Origin: Gaiellasilicea sp963749515
GTDB lineage: Bacteria > Actinomycetota > Thermoleophilia > Gaiellales > Gaiellaceae
Reading direction: 5' to 3'
DNA: 64,000 nt
Assembly (NCBI GenBank): GCA_963749515.1
Contig: CAVVMR010000010.1
Coordinates: 248,001 to 312,000 of the forward strand
Shown here: positions 34,832 to 43,366 of the stretch, piece after piece
How the letters are laid out: each line of letters opens with the position of its first letter
Position numbering within the stretch: the first letter of the stretch is position 1
Notes under the pieces: model-generated
The model's database searches: none
Told to the model about the DNA's origin: nothing
Seen by the model: the letters and a program-made list of their open reading frames with translations, nothing else
Translations under genes and position numbers: made by a program

Positions 34832-35502
34832 GCCGCCGCGCGATCAGCGCGTTCGTCGTCCTCGTCCTCCTCGCCGGCTGCGGTGGCGCCGCCGGCGGGG
34901 ACGAGGGGACGGCGCAGCTGTGGGTGACGCGGGATCGCGGCGCCAGGCTGCTCGTGGACACCGAGGTGGAGGCCGGACAGACGTTGATGCGCGCTCTCGC
35001 GTCGAAGACCGACGTCAAGACGCGCTACGGCGGTCGCTACGTCCAGGCCGTGAACGGGATCGAGGGGAGCCTGGACGAGCAGCACGACTGGTTCTGGTTC
35101 GTGAACGGATACGAGGGCGATCGCAGCGCCGCGTCGTACCGCCTTCGGGACGGCGACGTGGCCTGGCTCGACTATCGCGCGTGGCAGCGGGAAGGGGAGG
35201 CGCGCGTCGTCGTGGGCGCCTTCCCGGAGCCGTTCCTGCACGGCTTCGAAGGCAAGACGCGGCCGGTGGCAGTCCGCTACGACAACCGCTCCGAGAAGCA
35301 GGCGCGGAAGCTCGGCGCCGACCTCGGGACGGCGACGATCGCACGACTCGGAACGCCCGTGCCGCGCGGCGCAAACGTGCTCGAGGTGCGCGAGGGTGCA
35401 ACGGGCCTCACCGCGGAGCTTCTCGGCGAGACGGCCGGCGATCCGGTGCGCTTCGTCTGGCGCGGCGATCCGGCACCGAAGCGGCGGTACACGGTCCCGT
35501 GA
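34828..35502 (+). CDS. DUF4430 lipoprotein, second transcobalamin-like protein
   Basis: 224 residues from a GTG overlapping the previous stop. The lipobox LLAGC gives a lipidated N-terminus. DUF4430 features are in QTLMRALAS, YVQAVNGIEG, HDWFWFVNGYEG and LRDGDVAWLDY, at about residues 40-125. A 90-residue second domain of unknown type follows (TRPVAVRYDNRSEKQ). As a lipoprotein it would stay on the outer face of the membrane and could pass B12 to the importer encoded just downstream. Confidence 0.87.
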   Translation: MSRRAISAFVVLVLLAGCGGAAGGDEGTAQLWVTRDRGARLLVDTEVEAGQTLMRALASKTDVKTRYGGRYVQAVNGIEGSLDEQHDWFWFVNGYEGDRSAASYRLRDGDVAWLDYRAWQREGEARVVVGAFPEPFLHGFEGKTRPVAVRYDNRSEKQARKLGADLGTATIARLGTPVPRGANVLEVREGATGLTAELLGETAGDPVRFVWRGDPAPKRRYTVP

Positions 35503-36200
35503 GCCCGGGCCCCGCAGCGCTGCTGCTCGGTGCGGCCGGTACGGCCGCGATGCTGACCGATCGCCTCTGGGCGGTCGCGGTTCTGTCCGTCCTGCTGCTC
35601 GCCGTCTGCCTCCGCGGGCCGTCGGAGCGCCGCGGCGTCTATCTCTTCGGCGCGCTCTCGACCGGTCTCGGAATCCTCGTGCTCTCGCCGTTCCTCTGGT
35701 CGAGCCCGGACGGAACGATTCTCTGGGAGGGGCCGACGATACCGGTGCTCGGGCCGCTCGATGTGACGACCACGGAGCTCTTCGAGGCGGCGCTCAACGC
35801 GTTGCGGCTGACTGCGCTCGGGCTCGCCTTCGCGGCCTACGCCCTCCTGCTCGACCACGACCGGCTGGTCGCTGCTGCCGGCGCGGCGCGGCGGTCCGCC
35901 CTTGCGGTCGCGCTCGCGACGAGGCTCGTGCCATCGCTGGAGCGCGACGCCGCCGGGCTCGCGGAGTCGATCCGCGGCCGGGGCGTGCGCCTCGAAGGTG
36001 CGAGGGGCTATGCGACGCTCCTCTCTCCGCTGGTGGCGGGCTCGCTCGAACGCGCCTCGAGCCTGGCGGAGACGATGGAGGCGCGCGGTTTCGGCAGGGC
36101 CGGCGCAACCCGCGCGCCCAGGCCACCCTGGAGCACGCGTGACCGGCTGGCGCTCCCGCTGGCGGTCGTGCTCGTGCTCGTGGCGGCGCTGTGGCTCTAG
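35499..36200 (+). CDS. ECF transporter transmembrane (T) component, CbiQ family
   Basis: 233 residues with about five hydrophobic segments, GTG overlapping the previous stop. The coupling-helix motifs of T components are visible as SIRGRGVRL and METMEARGFG-type (ETMEARGFG), i.e. the two Ala-Arg-Gly-like boxes that dock onto the ATPases. It links the S component to the ATPase pair. The neighbours make cobalamin the likely substrate. Confidence 0.9.
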   Translation: MSPGPAALLLGAAGTAAMLTDRLWAVAVLSVLLLAVCLRGPSERRGVYLFGALSTGLGILVLSPFLWSSPDGTILWEGPTIPVLGPLDVTTTELFEAALNALRLTALGLAFAAYALLLDHDRLVAAAGAARRSALAVALATRLVPSLERDAAGLAESIRGRGVRLEGARGYATLLSPLVAGSLERASSLAETMEARGFGRAGATRAPRPPWSTRDRLALPLAVVLVLVAALWL

Positions 36201-37549
36201 CTTCCGTCACCGATCTCTCGTTCTCCTACCCGGCTGCGCCGCAGGCGCTCCACGGCGTCTCGCTCGAGCTGGAGCCCGGCGAGGTCGTCGCGCTTCTTGG
36301 CCCGTCGGGCGCCGGGAAGTCGACGCTGCTCCGCTCGCTGGCGGGGCTCGTGCCTCACTTCCACGGCGGCCGCTTCGCAGGGCGGGTCGTCGTCGCCGGC
36401 CACGACACCCGCAGCACGCGCCCGGCTGAGCTCGCCGGCACCGTCGCGACCGTCTTCCAGGATCCGGAGGATCAGGTCGTGATGACGATCGCTGCGAACG
36501 AGGTGGCGTTCGGGCTCGAGAACCTCGGTGTGCCGCCGGCCGAGATCTGGCCCCGCGTCGAGCGGGCGCTGGTCTCGGTGGACGCGCTCCATCTCTGGGG
36601 GCGGAGGACGATCGAGCTCTCCGGCGGTGAGCTCCAGCGTGTCTGCCTCGCGTCCGCGCTCGCACTTGAGCCTCAGCTGCTGCTTCTCGACGAGCCGACC
36701 TCGCAGCTCGATCCCGAAGGCGCAGGGCTCTTCCTCGACGCGGTCGAGCGCCTCGGCGCGACGGTCGTCCTCTCCGAGCACCGTGTCGGCCGGGCGCTCG
36801 AGCTCGCGACGCGCGTCCTCTTCGTCGACGAGGGCCGCCTGCTCCTCGACGCGCCGCGCGCCGAGGCGCTCGAGTGGCTGGCGGCGAACAGGCCGGCGTA
36901 CACGAGAGCTTGTGTTTCTGAAACACAAGCTCCTCCGGGCGAGGTCGTCCTGCGCGCCAGTGGGGTGTCCTTCTCCTACCACTCGGCCATGACCCTTCTG
37001 GACGGGGTCGACCTCGAGGTGCGGCGCGGTGAGATCGTGGCCCTCGAGGGGCCGAACGGGTCCGGAAAGACCACCCTGGCGCGGATCGTGGCCGGGCTCG
37101 TCGAGCCGCAATCCGGCAGCGTCGAGCTGCAGGGTCGGGCCGGCTACCTGTCCCAGGATCCCGGCCGCTACCTCGTCAAGGAGACGGCGCTCGACGAGGT
37201 TGCCTTGGCCGTGAACGGCGACAAACAGCGGGCTCGCGCCGCGCTGGGGCGTGCCGGGCTCGGCTGGGCGGAGGCTCGCCACCCGCGCGATCTGTCGAGC
37301 GGGGAGCGGGAGCGGCTCGCGCTCGCCTCCGTCGCTGTGGCCGAACCAGACCTGCTCGTCCTGGACGAGCCCACAAGGGGCCTCGATCCCGAGCGGAAAG
37401 AGGTCCTCGCCGCCTGGCTCGAGACGTACGCCGCGTCCGGAAAGGCCGTGCTCCTCGCGACTCACGACCGAGACCTCCCAGCACACCGCCGAAAAGGACT
37501 TTGTGTTTCAGAAACACAAGCCTTCGAGGAGCGCTCCGTTGGCGTCTAG
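36191..37549 (+). CDS. ECF transporter double ATPase (two ABC domains in one chain)
   Basis: 452 residues. Domain 1 (about 1-230) has GPSGAGKST, LSGGELQRV and LLLLDEPTSQLD; domain 2 (about 245-445) has GPNGSGKTT, LSSGERERLAL and LLVLDEPTRGLD. So it replaces the separate A and A' subunits. The linker and the C-terminus both contain the peptide CVSETQA, encoded by copies of a palindromic DNA element, which is not normal for this family. It overlaps the T gene by 10 bases and the S gene by 11. Confidence 0.93.
   Translation: MALASVTDLSFSYPAAPQALHGVSLELEPGEVVALLGPSGAGKSTLLRSLAGLVPHFHGGRFAGRVVVAGHDTRSTRPAELAGTVATVFQDPEDQVVMTIAANEVAFGLENLGVPPAEIWPRVERALVSVDALHLWGRRTIELSGGELQRVCLASALALEPQLLLLDEPTSQLDPEGAGLFLDAVERLGATVVLSEHRVGRALELATRVLFVDEGRLLLDAPRAEALEWLAANRPAYTRACVSETQAPPGEVVLRASGVSFSYHSAMTLLDGVDLEVRRGEIVALEGPNGSGKTTLARIVAGLVEPQSGSVELQGRAGYLSQDPGRYLVKETALDEVALAVNGDKQRARAALGRAGLGWAEARHPRDLSSGERERLALASVAVAEPDLLVLDEPTRGLDPERKEVLAAWLETYAASGKAVLLATHDRDLPAHRRKGLCVSETQAFEERSVGV
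36906..36932. repeat. 27-bp perfect palindrome inserted in frame, copy 1
   Basis: Two 13-base arms (beginning GAGCTTGTGTTTC) flank a single T. It lies in the linker between the two ABC domains and reads RACVSETQAP in the protein. The arms read AT-rich against a GC-rich surround, unlike ordinary coding sequence here. A second copy lies 590 bases downstream. Confidence 0.85.
37499..37521. repeat. same palindrome in frame, copy 2
   Basis: TTGTGTTTC-A-GAAACACAA (37501-37519) is a perfect 19-base palindrome; the outer bases match copy 1 imperfectly. It is read in the same frame as copy 1 (LCVSETQAF) and forms the C-terminus of the ATPase, just before the S-component gene. Confidence 0.85.
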
Positions 37550-38213
37550 GGTCGCCGGCCTCTGCGCTGCGGCGGCGCTCGCGCTCGCCGCCTGGGCGGC
37601 GCTCGACCCGGCCCGCGGCGGGATCGCGACGCTGCTCGCCGCGCTCGCCGTGCTCGCCGCCGGCTTCGCGTGGCTCGAGGGCGGGACGGTGTCCGCACGC
37701 GACCTGACGCTCGTCGCGACGCTCGGCGGCCTGGCCGCGGCAGGGCGGGTCCTCTTCGCGCCGATTCCGAGCGTCCAGCCGGTCACGGTGATCGTCGCCG
37801 CAGCGGGAGTCGCGCTCGGCCCGCGCCGCGGGTTCGCCGTCGGAGCGCTCGCCGCGATCGCGTCGAACTTCTTCCTCGGCCAGGGCCCGCATACGCCCTG
37901 GCAAATGCTGGCGTGGGGCGGCTGCGGACTCCTCGCCGGCCTGCTGCGGCCCCTGCTGCGCCGCCGCGTCGCGTTCGTCGCATTCGTGCTCGTGCTCGGC
38001 TTCGCCTTCGGGATGCTGATGGACACCTGGCTCTGGTTCGCGTTCTACCCACACACGGAGGCGGCGCTGCTGGCGCGACTCGGCTCCGGCTTCCCGTTCA
38101 ACGTCGCGCACGCAAGCGGGAACGTCGTGCTCGCGCTCGTCGCCGGGCCGGAGCTGAGACGTGTGGTGGAGCGGTTCGAACGGCGCTCTCGCACCGAGGT
38201 GGTGTGGGCGTGA
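37539..38213 (+). CDS. ECF transporter substrate-binding (S) component, predicted cobalamin
   Basis: 224 residues from a TTG overlapping the ATPase stop by 11 bases; no ATG or GTG is in a better place. About six membrane helices are visible, with the conserved-looking VQPVTVIVAAAGVALGPRRGFAVGALAA core cited here by its parts PSVQPVTVIV and GPRRGFAVGAL, as in CbrT/HmpT/ThiW-like S components. The substrate is inferred from the riboswitch and the DUF4430 genes. It resembles CbrT more in context than in any motif I can prove. Confidence 0.82.
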   Translation: MASRVAGLCAAAALALAAWAALDPARGGIATLLAALAVLAAGFAWLEGGTVSARDLTLVATLGGLAAAGRVLFAPIPSVQPVTVIVAAAGVALGPRRGFAVGALAAIASNFFLGQGPHTPWQMLAWGGCGLLAGLLRPLLRRRVAFVAFVLVLGFAFGMLMDTWLWFAFYPHTEAALLARLGSGFPFNVAHASGNVVLALVAGPELRRVVERFERRSRTEVVWA

Positions 38214-38980
38214 AGTTGCTCGCCGTCATCGGCGTCGCGACGGCGCTCGCGACACCCGTGGGCTACGTCCAGTCGCTGCAGCGTGACGACGGCGGCTTCG
38301 GCGATGCGCAGATCACAGCGTGGGCGACGCTCGGTCTCGTCGCCGCCGGCGTCGACACCGGGAACGCGGCCGAGTACCTCGCGACGCAGCAGCCGAAATC
38401 GGCAACCGACCTCGCGCTCGTTGCGATGGCACGCGCGGCCGCAGGCGATCGCCCCGACGATCTTCTCCCGCGGCTCCAAGCGCACTCGCCCGGGAAGCTG
38501 ATCAACGCCACGATCTGGACGATCCTGGCGCTCCGGCAGGCGGGCGAGCCAGCGCCGCCCGCGCTCGTGCGCGCTCTCCTCGCCGCTCAGCGTCCGTCGG
38601 GAGGCTGGTCGTGGCTCGCCGGGGGTGCGGCCGACGCGAACGACACGGCAGCCGCGATCCAGGCGCTCCGCTCTGCCGGCGTGCGCGGCGCGCCGATCCA
38701 GCGCGGCATCGTCTTCCTCCGACGCCATCAGAACCCGGACGGCGGCTTTGAGCTGACGCAAGGACGCGGCTCCGACACCCAATCGACCGCCTGGGCGATC
38801 CAGGCCCTGCTCGCGGGCGGCGCAAGCCCCGGTCCGCCCGCCTTCCGCTACCTGCAGCGGATGCGGCGTCCCAACGGGAGCTACCGCTACAACGCCCGCT
38901 ACGTGACGACGCCGCTCTGGGTGACTTCGCAGGTACTGCCCGCGCTCGCGCGCAAGCCGTTCCCGCTGACTAGCGGTTGA
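38210..38980 (+). CDS. exported alpha/alpha-barrel repeat protein (prenyltransferase/transcobalamin alpha-domain type)
   Basis: 256 residues, GTG overlapping the S gene stop. A short signal-like start (KLLAVIGVATALATP) is followed by repeats such as LQRDDGGFGDAQITAWATLG, AAQRPSGGWSWLAG and HQNPDGGFELTQG, the QW-type motifs of alpha6/alpha6 barrels. That fold is shared by terpene cyclases, prenyltransferase beta subunits and the alpha domain of transcobalamin. In an operon with DUF4430 proteins under B12 control, the last is the best analogy. No catalytic DxDD of cyclases is seen. Confidence 0.8.
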   Translation: MKLLAVIGVATALATPVGYVQSLQRDDGGFGDAQITAWATLGLVAAGVDTGNAAEYLATQQPKSATDLALVAMARAAAGDRPDDLLPRLQAHSPGKLINATIWTILALRQAGEPAPPALVRALLAAQRPSGGWSWLAGGAADANDTAAAIQALRSAGVRGAPIQRGIVFLRRHQNPDGGFELTQGRGSDTQSTAWAIQALLAGGASPGPPAFRYLQRMRRPNGSYRYNARYVTTPLWVTSQVLPALARKPFPLTSG

Positions 38981-39950
38981 CCGTCGACATGTTGGGGTAG
39001 CGGTCTCCTGCCGCCGCCCCGGCCGGAAACGCTTGCTCGAGCCGCTCGAGCTCGGCCGGCGTGAGCTCGACGTCGGCCGCAGCGGCGTTCTCCTCGAGGT
39101 ACGACCGGCGCTTCGTGCCCGGAATCGGGACGATGTCTGCGCCACGCGAGAGAACCCACGCGAGCGCAATCTGAGAGGCCGTGACGCCTTTCTCCTGCGC
39201 GAGCGCCTCGACTTGCCCGACGAGCTCGAGGTTCTGTTCGAGGTTCTCCTCCTGGAAGCGCGGCCCGATGCGACGGAAGTCCCTCTCGTCGAGGCCGTCG
39301 AGTGAGCGAATCCGGCCGGTGAGGAAGCCGCGACCGAGCGGAGAGTAGGCGACGAAACCGATTCCGAGCTCGCGGACGGTCGGCAGGATCTCGGCCTCGG
39401 GATCGCGCGTCCACAGCGAGTACTCGGTCTGCAACGCGGAGATCGGACTGACCGCGTGCGCGCGGCGAATGGTGTCCGGAGCCGCCTCGGAGAGCCCGAG
39501 AAACCGCACCTTCCCCTCCTGCACGAGCTCGGCCATCGCGCCGACGGTCTCCTCGATCGGCGTTTCGAGGTCGACCCGGTGCTGGAAGTAGAGGTCGATC
39601 GTCTCGACTCCGAGGCGCTCCAGCGACGCCTCGCAGGCGGAGCGGACGTAATCCGGCTTGCCGCTGATGCCGAGGAACTCGCCTGCCGGCCCCCGCACGT
39701 TCCCGAACTTCGTCGCCAGGATGATCTGATCGCGTCTGCCGGCGATCGCCTTCCGAAGGAGTCGTTCGTTTGCGCCCCACCCGTACATGTCGGCCGTGTC
39801 GAGGAAGGTGACCCCAAGCTCGATCGCCCGGTGGATCGTCGCGATCGCCTCGCCCTCGTTCGCGGCGCCGTAGAACTCGGACATGCCCATGCAGCCGAGC
39901 CCGAGCGCGGAGACCTCCAACCCCTGCGCGCCCAGCTTCCGCGTCTCCAT
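38970..39950 (-). CDS. aldo/keto reductase
   Basis: 326 residues, the usual length of the AKR13-like/YajO group. The tetrad is in place: Asp and Tyr in DTADMYGWGANE, Lys in LATKFGNV, His in YFQHRVDLE. It reduces aldehydes and ketones with NADPH (PGTKRRSYLEENAAA holds the cofactor site). The start has TAAGGT six bases upstream, and only 32 bases separate it from the divergent helicase gene. Confidence 0.92.
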   Translation of the reverse strand: METRKLGAQGLEVSALGLGCMGMSEFYGAANEGEAIATIHRAIELGVTFLDTADMYGWGANERLLRKAIAGRRDQIILATKFGNVRGPAGEFLGISGKPDYVRSACEASLERLGVETIDLYFQHRVDLETPIEETVGAMAELVQEGKVRFLGLSEAAPDTIRRAHAVSPISALQTEYSLWTRDPEAEILPTVRELGIGFVAYSPLGRGFLTGRIRSLDGLDERDFRRIGPRFQEENLEQNLELVGQVEALAQEKGVTASQIALAWVLSRGADIVPIPGTKRRSYLEENAAAADVELTPAELERLEQAFPAGAAAGDRYPNMSTVNR

Positions 39951-39956
39951 CGGCTG

Positions 39957-39976
39957 ACCTTAGCGGCCGCTAGCAT
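39957..39976. promoter_or_regulatory. divergent leaderless-type -10 boxes
   Basis: TAAGGT (39957-39962, minus) and TAGCAT (39971-39976, plus) each sit six bases before a start codon (ATG at 39950, GTG at 39983). The two -35 regions would then lie inside or across the opposite gene's 5' end. Confidence 0.5.
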
Positions 39977-39982
39977 CGACGA

Positions 39983-42145
39983 GTGGCCGTTACATCGCCC
40001 GAGGGCTATCTCGCCAACCTGAATCCCGCCCAGCGCGAGGCCGTCCTGTACACGGAGGGCCCGCTGCTCGTGATCGCCGGAGCCGGCTCCGGCAAGACGC
40101 GTGTGCTCACGCATCGCGTCGCCCACCTGATCTCGGCGATCGGAGTCAAGCCGAACGAGATCCTGGCGATCACCTTCACGAACAAGGCGGCGGGGGAGAT
40201 GCGCGAGCGCCTGATGACGATGCTCGGCCCGATGGCGCGTGCAATCTGGATCCTCACCTTCCACTCCGCGTGCGGCCGCATCCTTCGCAGCGAGGCCGAG
40301 CGGCTGGGCTACAGGTCGAACTTCACGATCTACGACTCCGCCGACCAGGTCCGTCTCGTCAAGCAGTGCCTGGAAGAGCTCGAGAAGGATCCCAAGCGCT
40401 TCGTCCCGCGCGGCGTGCACGCCCAGATCTCGAACGCGAAGAACCAGCTGGTCACGCCGGCGATGTACGCCGAGCGGATCTCGTCCTTCTACGACCAGAC
40501 GATCGCGGAGGCGTACGAGCTCTACCAGCGCAAGCTCGCCGCCTCGAACGCGGTCGACTTCGACGACATGCTGATGCTGACCGTCCAGATCCTGGAGAAC
40601 TTCCCGGACGCCCGGAAGCACTGGCAGAACGCCTTCCGGTACGTCCTCGTCGACGAGTACCAGGACACGAACCACGCGCAGTACCGGCTCCTGCAACTGC
40701 TCGCCGAGCACCACCACAACATCTGTGCCGTCGGCGATCCCGACCAGTCGATCTACGCCTTCCGCGGCGCCGACATCCGCAACATCCTGGAGTTCGAGCG
40801 CGACTTTCCGGAGACGCGGACGATTCCGCTCGAGCAGAACTACCGCTCGACGAACGCGATCCTCGAGGCCGCGAACTCCGTCATCGCGAACAACTCCGAG
40901 CGGAAGGAGAAGCGGCTCTGGTCGGAGCTCGGCGACGGCGATCCCGTGCGGGTGATCGAGGTCGAGGACGAGCAGTCGGAGGCGCGCTACGTCGCCGCCC
41001 AGATCGCCGGCCTCGTCGAGGAGGGCTTCTCCGGCAGCGAGATCGCGATCTTCTACCGGATGAACGCGCAGTCGAGAGTGCTCGAGCAGACGCTGCGCCT
41101 CCACCAGATCGGCTACCAGGTGATCGGCGGCCCTCGCTTCTACGAGCGCGCCGAGATCAAGGATGCGACGGCCTACCTCCAGGTGCTCGACAACCCGGCC
41201 GACGCCGTCAGCCTGATGCGGATTGCGAACCGGCCGAAGCGAGGAATCGGCGACACGACGATCTCACGGCTCGTCACGTACGCCGAGAACCACGGGCTGA
41301 CGCTCTTCGACGCGCTCGACCGCCCCACCGAGGCGGGTCTCGGCACGGCTGCCGTAAAGGCGGTCACGGGCCTCAAGAACCTGCTCGACTCACTCCGCTC
41401 GGCGACGCAGGAGCTCGAGGTGCCCGAGCTGCTGCAGGCGGTCCTCGAGCGCAGCGGCACGCTCGACGCGTTCGAGGCCGAGCGGACGATCGAGGCGCGC
41501 GGCCGGATCGAGAACCTCGAAGCCTTCGTCGACGGCGCTCGCCAGTACACGCAGGAGGCCGAGGAGCCGACCCTGTCGGGGTTCCTGCAGGAGATCTCGC
41601 TCTACTCCGACCAGGATGCGCTCGGCGAAGAGCAGTCGAACGTAACGCTGATGACGATCCACAACGCAAAGGGGCTCGAGTTCCGGGCGGTCTTCGTCGT
41701 CGGCGTCGAGGAGGAGATCTTTCCGAGCGCCCGATCGATCGAGGAGCAGGGGGTGGAGGAGGAGCGCCGGCTCTTCTACGTCGGCCTGACGCGAGCCGAG
41801 GAGAAGCTGACGCTCACACATGCGTCGTCGCGCCTCCTTTGGGGCCGGACGACCTCGCACCTGCCGTCGCGTTTTCTCGACGAGCTTCCCGACCGGCACG
41901 TCGAGCGTGAGCGGCTACGCCCGTCCTCGTGGCGGAGCTACGGGACGCCCGCCCAGACGCGGGACATCGCACCGCGGGGCGACCATCCGGCGCTGGCGAC
42001 CGGCGACAGCGTCCGGCACGGCACCCTCGGCGAGGGCGTGATCACGCGGATCGAACCGGGTGGCGTCGTCACCGTTCGCTTCGCGGCAGACGGCAGCGAA
42101 CGCAAGCTGATGCTCGACTACGCCCCGCTCGAGAAGATCGACTGA
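39983..42145 (+). CDS. UvrD/PcrA-type DNA helicase
   Basis: 720 residues, superfamily 1A helicase. Motif I is AGAGSGKTRVLTHR, motif II VDEYQDTNHAQY, motif IV QNYRSTNAIL, motif V/VI MTIHNAKGLEF and YVGLTRAEE. The C-terminus (GDSVRHGTLGEGVITR) is the Tudor-like domain of PcrA that binds RNA polymerase. It unwinds DNA 3' to 5' in repair. The GTG start fits TAGCAT six bases upstream. Confidence 0.95.
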   Translation: MAVTSPEGYLANLNPAQREAVLYTEGPLLVIAGAGSGKTRVLTHRVAHLISAIGVKPNEILAITFTNKAAGEMRERLMTMLGPMARAIWILTFHSACGRILRSEAERLGYRSNFTIYDSADQVRLVKQCLEELEKDPKRFVPRGVHAQISNAKNQLVTPAMYAERISSFYDQTIAEAYELYQRKLAASNAVDFDDMLMLTVQILENFPDARKHWQNAFRYVLVDEYQDTNHAQYRLLQLLAEHHHNICAVGDPDQSIYAFRGADIRNILEFERDFPETRTIPLEQNYRSTNAILEAANSVIANNSERKEKRLWSELGDGDPVRVIEVEDEQSEARYVAAQIAGLVEEGFSGSEIAIFYRMNAQSRVLEQTLRLHQIGYQVIGGPRFYERAEIKDATAYLQVLDNPADAVSLMRIANRPKRGIGDTTISRLVTYAENHGLTLFDALDRPTEAGLGTAAVKAVTGLKNLLDSLRSATQELEVPELLQAVLERSGTLDAFEAERTIEARGRIENLEAFVDGARQYTQEAEEPTLSGFLQEISLYSDQDALGEEQSNVTLMTIHNAKGLEFRAVFVVGVEEEIFPSARSIEEQGVEEERRLFYVGLTRAEEKLTLTHASSRLLWGRTTSHLPSRFLDELPDRHVERERLRPSSWRSYGTPAQTRDIAPRGDHPALATGDSVRHGTLGEGVITRIEPGGVVTVRFAADGSERKLMLDYAPLEKID

Positions 42146-42157
42146 TCTAATCGGGTC

Positions 42158-43366
42158 ATGACGATCGAGATCAGACCTCCCGCGGAGGACGAGTTGCGTG
42201 CGGTGATGGAGGCCGCGGAGGCTGCGTTCGGCGAGGAGGTCGAGGACGACGCGTGGGAGCGCGAACAGAAGATCCTGCCCGCCTCGCGAGCGCTCGGTGC
42301 GTTCGACGGCGGCCGCCCGGTCGGCCTCGCGGCCGCCTACGCGTTCGATCTGTCGATTCCCGGTGGAGAGCTGCCCTGCGCCGGCGTGACCTGGGTCGGC
42401 GTGCTCCCGTCGCACCGGCGCCGCGGCATCCTCCGCGACTTCATGCGCCGCCAGCTCGACGACGTCCGCAGCTGGGGCGAGCCGATCGCGGCCCTCTGGG
42501 CGTCCGAGGCTTCCATCTACGGTCGCTTCGGGTACGGACCGGCAGCCCCGGGGGTGGTCGCGAAGTCCAATCCGGCACGGTTCGCGCTCAAGGGGGACGC
42601 GGAGCCGAACGTCACGGTCAGGCTGATCGACGCCGAGGAGGCTTCGCAGCTCTTCCCGCCGATCTACGACACCGTTCGCTCGCGGCGGGCCGGGATGCTG
42701 TCGCGCTCCGAGACCTGGTGGAAGGAGCTGCGACTCGCCGATCCGAAGGAGTGGCGCCGCGGAGCAAGTCAGAAGTTCTACGCGGTCGCCGAGCTGGGCG
42801 GTAAGGCCGCGGGCTACGCGATGTACCGGGTCAAGAGCGAGTGGGAGGAGGGCTTCCCGCGCGGCGAGGTCCGCGTGGTCGAGTCATTTTCGGCCTCGAC
42901 GGTCGTGGAGCGCGAACTGTGGCGGTTCCTACACTCGATCGACCTGACGGTGAAGGTCGATGTCTTCAGCCTCGATCCAGCCTCGACCCTCTTCCTCAAC
43001 GTTCAGGATCCGCGCGCGCTCGGGCTGAGGCTCGGCGATGCGCTCTGGCTGCGCCTGGTCGATCTGGACGCTGCCCTGCAGGCGCGCGCCTACAAGCCCG
43101 GTCGGTCGGTCGTGCTGGAGGTGACCGACGACCTCTGCCCCTGGAACGCCGGCCGCTACCGCGTCGGCGACGACGCGGGCCGGACCGAGGATACGGCCGA
43201 CCTCGCGCTCGACGTCGCGGACCTTGCAACTGCATACCTCGGCGCTTTCGACTTCCACCGGCTCGTGCACGCCGGCCGCGCGGAGGAGCGCAGCGACGGG
43301 GCCGCGGAGGCGGCGACACTCCTCTTTCGCACCGAGCTCCCGCCCTACTGCCCGGAGGTGTTCTGA
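42158..43366 (+). CDS. Eis-like GNAT acetyltransferase
   Basis: 402 residues: an N-terminal GNAT domain (VTWVGVLPSHRRRGILRDFM, the acetyl-CoA loop), a second GNAT-like domain, and a C-terminal SCP2-like domain (VVLEVTDDLCPWNAGRYRV). Eis in mycobacteria acetylates amines on aminoglycosides and proteins. TCTAAT lies six bases before the ATG. The next gene is a paralogue that starts at the very next base. Confidence 0.88.
   Translation: MTIEIRPPAEDELRAVMEAAEAAFGEEVEDDAWEREQKILPASRALGAFDGGRPVGLAAAYAFDLSIPGGELPCAGVTWVGVLPSHRRRGILRDFMRRQLDDVRSWGEPIAALWASEASIYGRFGYGPAAPGVVAKSNPARFALKGDAEPNVTVRLIDAEEASQLFPPIYDTVRSRRAGMLSRSETWWKELRLADPKEWRRGASQKFYAVAELGGKAAGYAMYRVKSEWEEGFPRGEVRVVESFSASTVVERELWRFLHSIDLTVKVDVFSLDPASTLFLNVQDPRALGLRLGDALWLRLVDLDAALQARAYKPGRSVVLEVTDDLCPWNAGRYRVGDDAGRTEDTADLALDVADLATAYLGAFDFHRLVHAGRAEERSDGAAEAATLLFRTELPPYCPEVF

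Noticed and set aside
38045..41104. A 1019-codon minus-strand open frame
   Set aside because: Runs through the repeat protein, the reductase gene in another frame and uvrD; low-complexity product.
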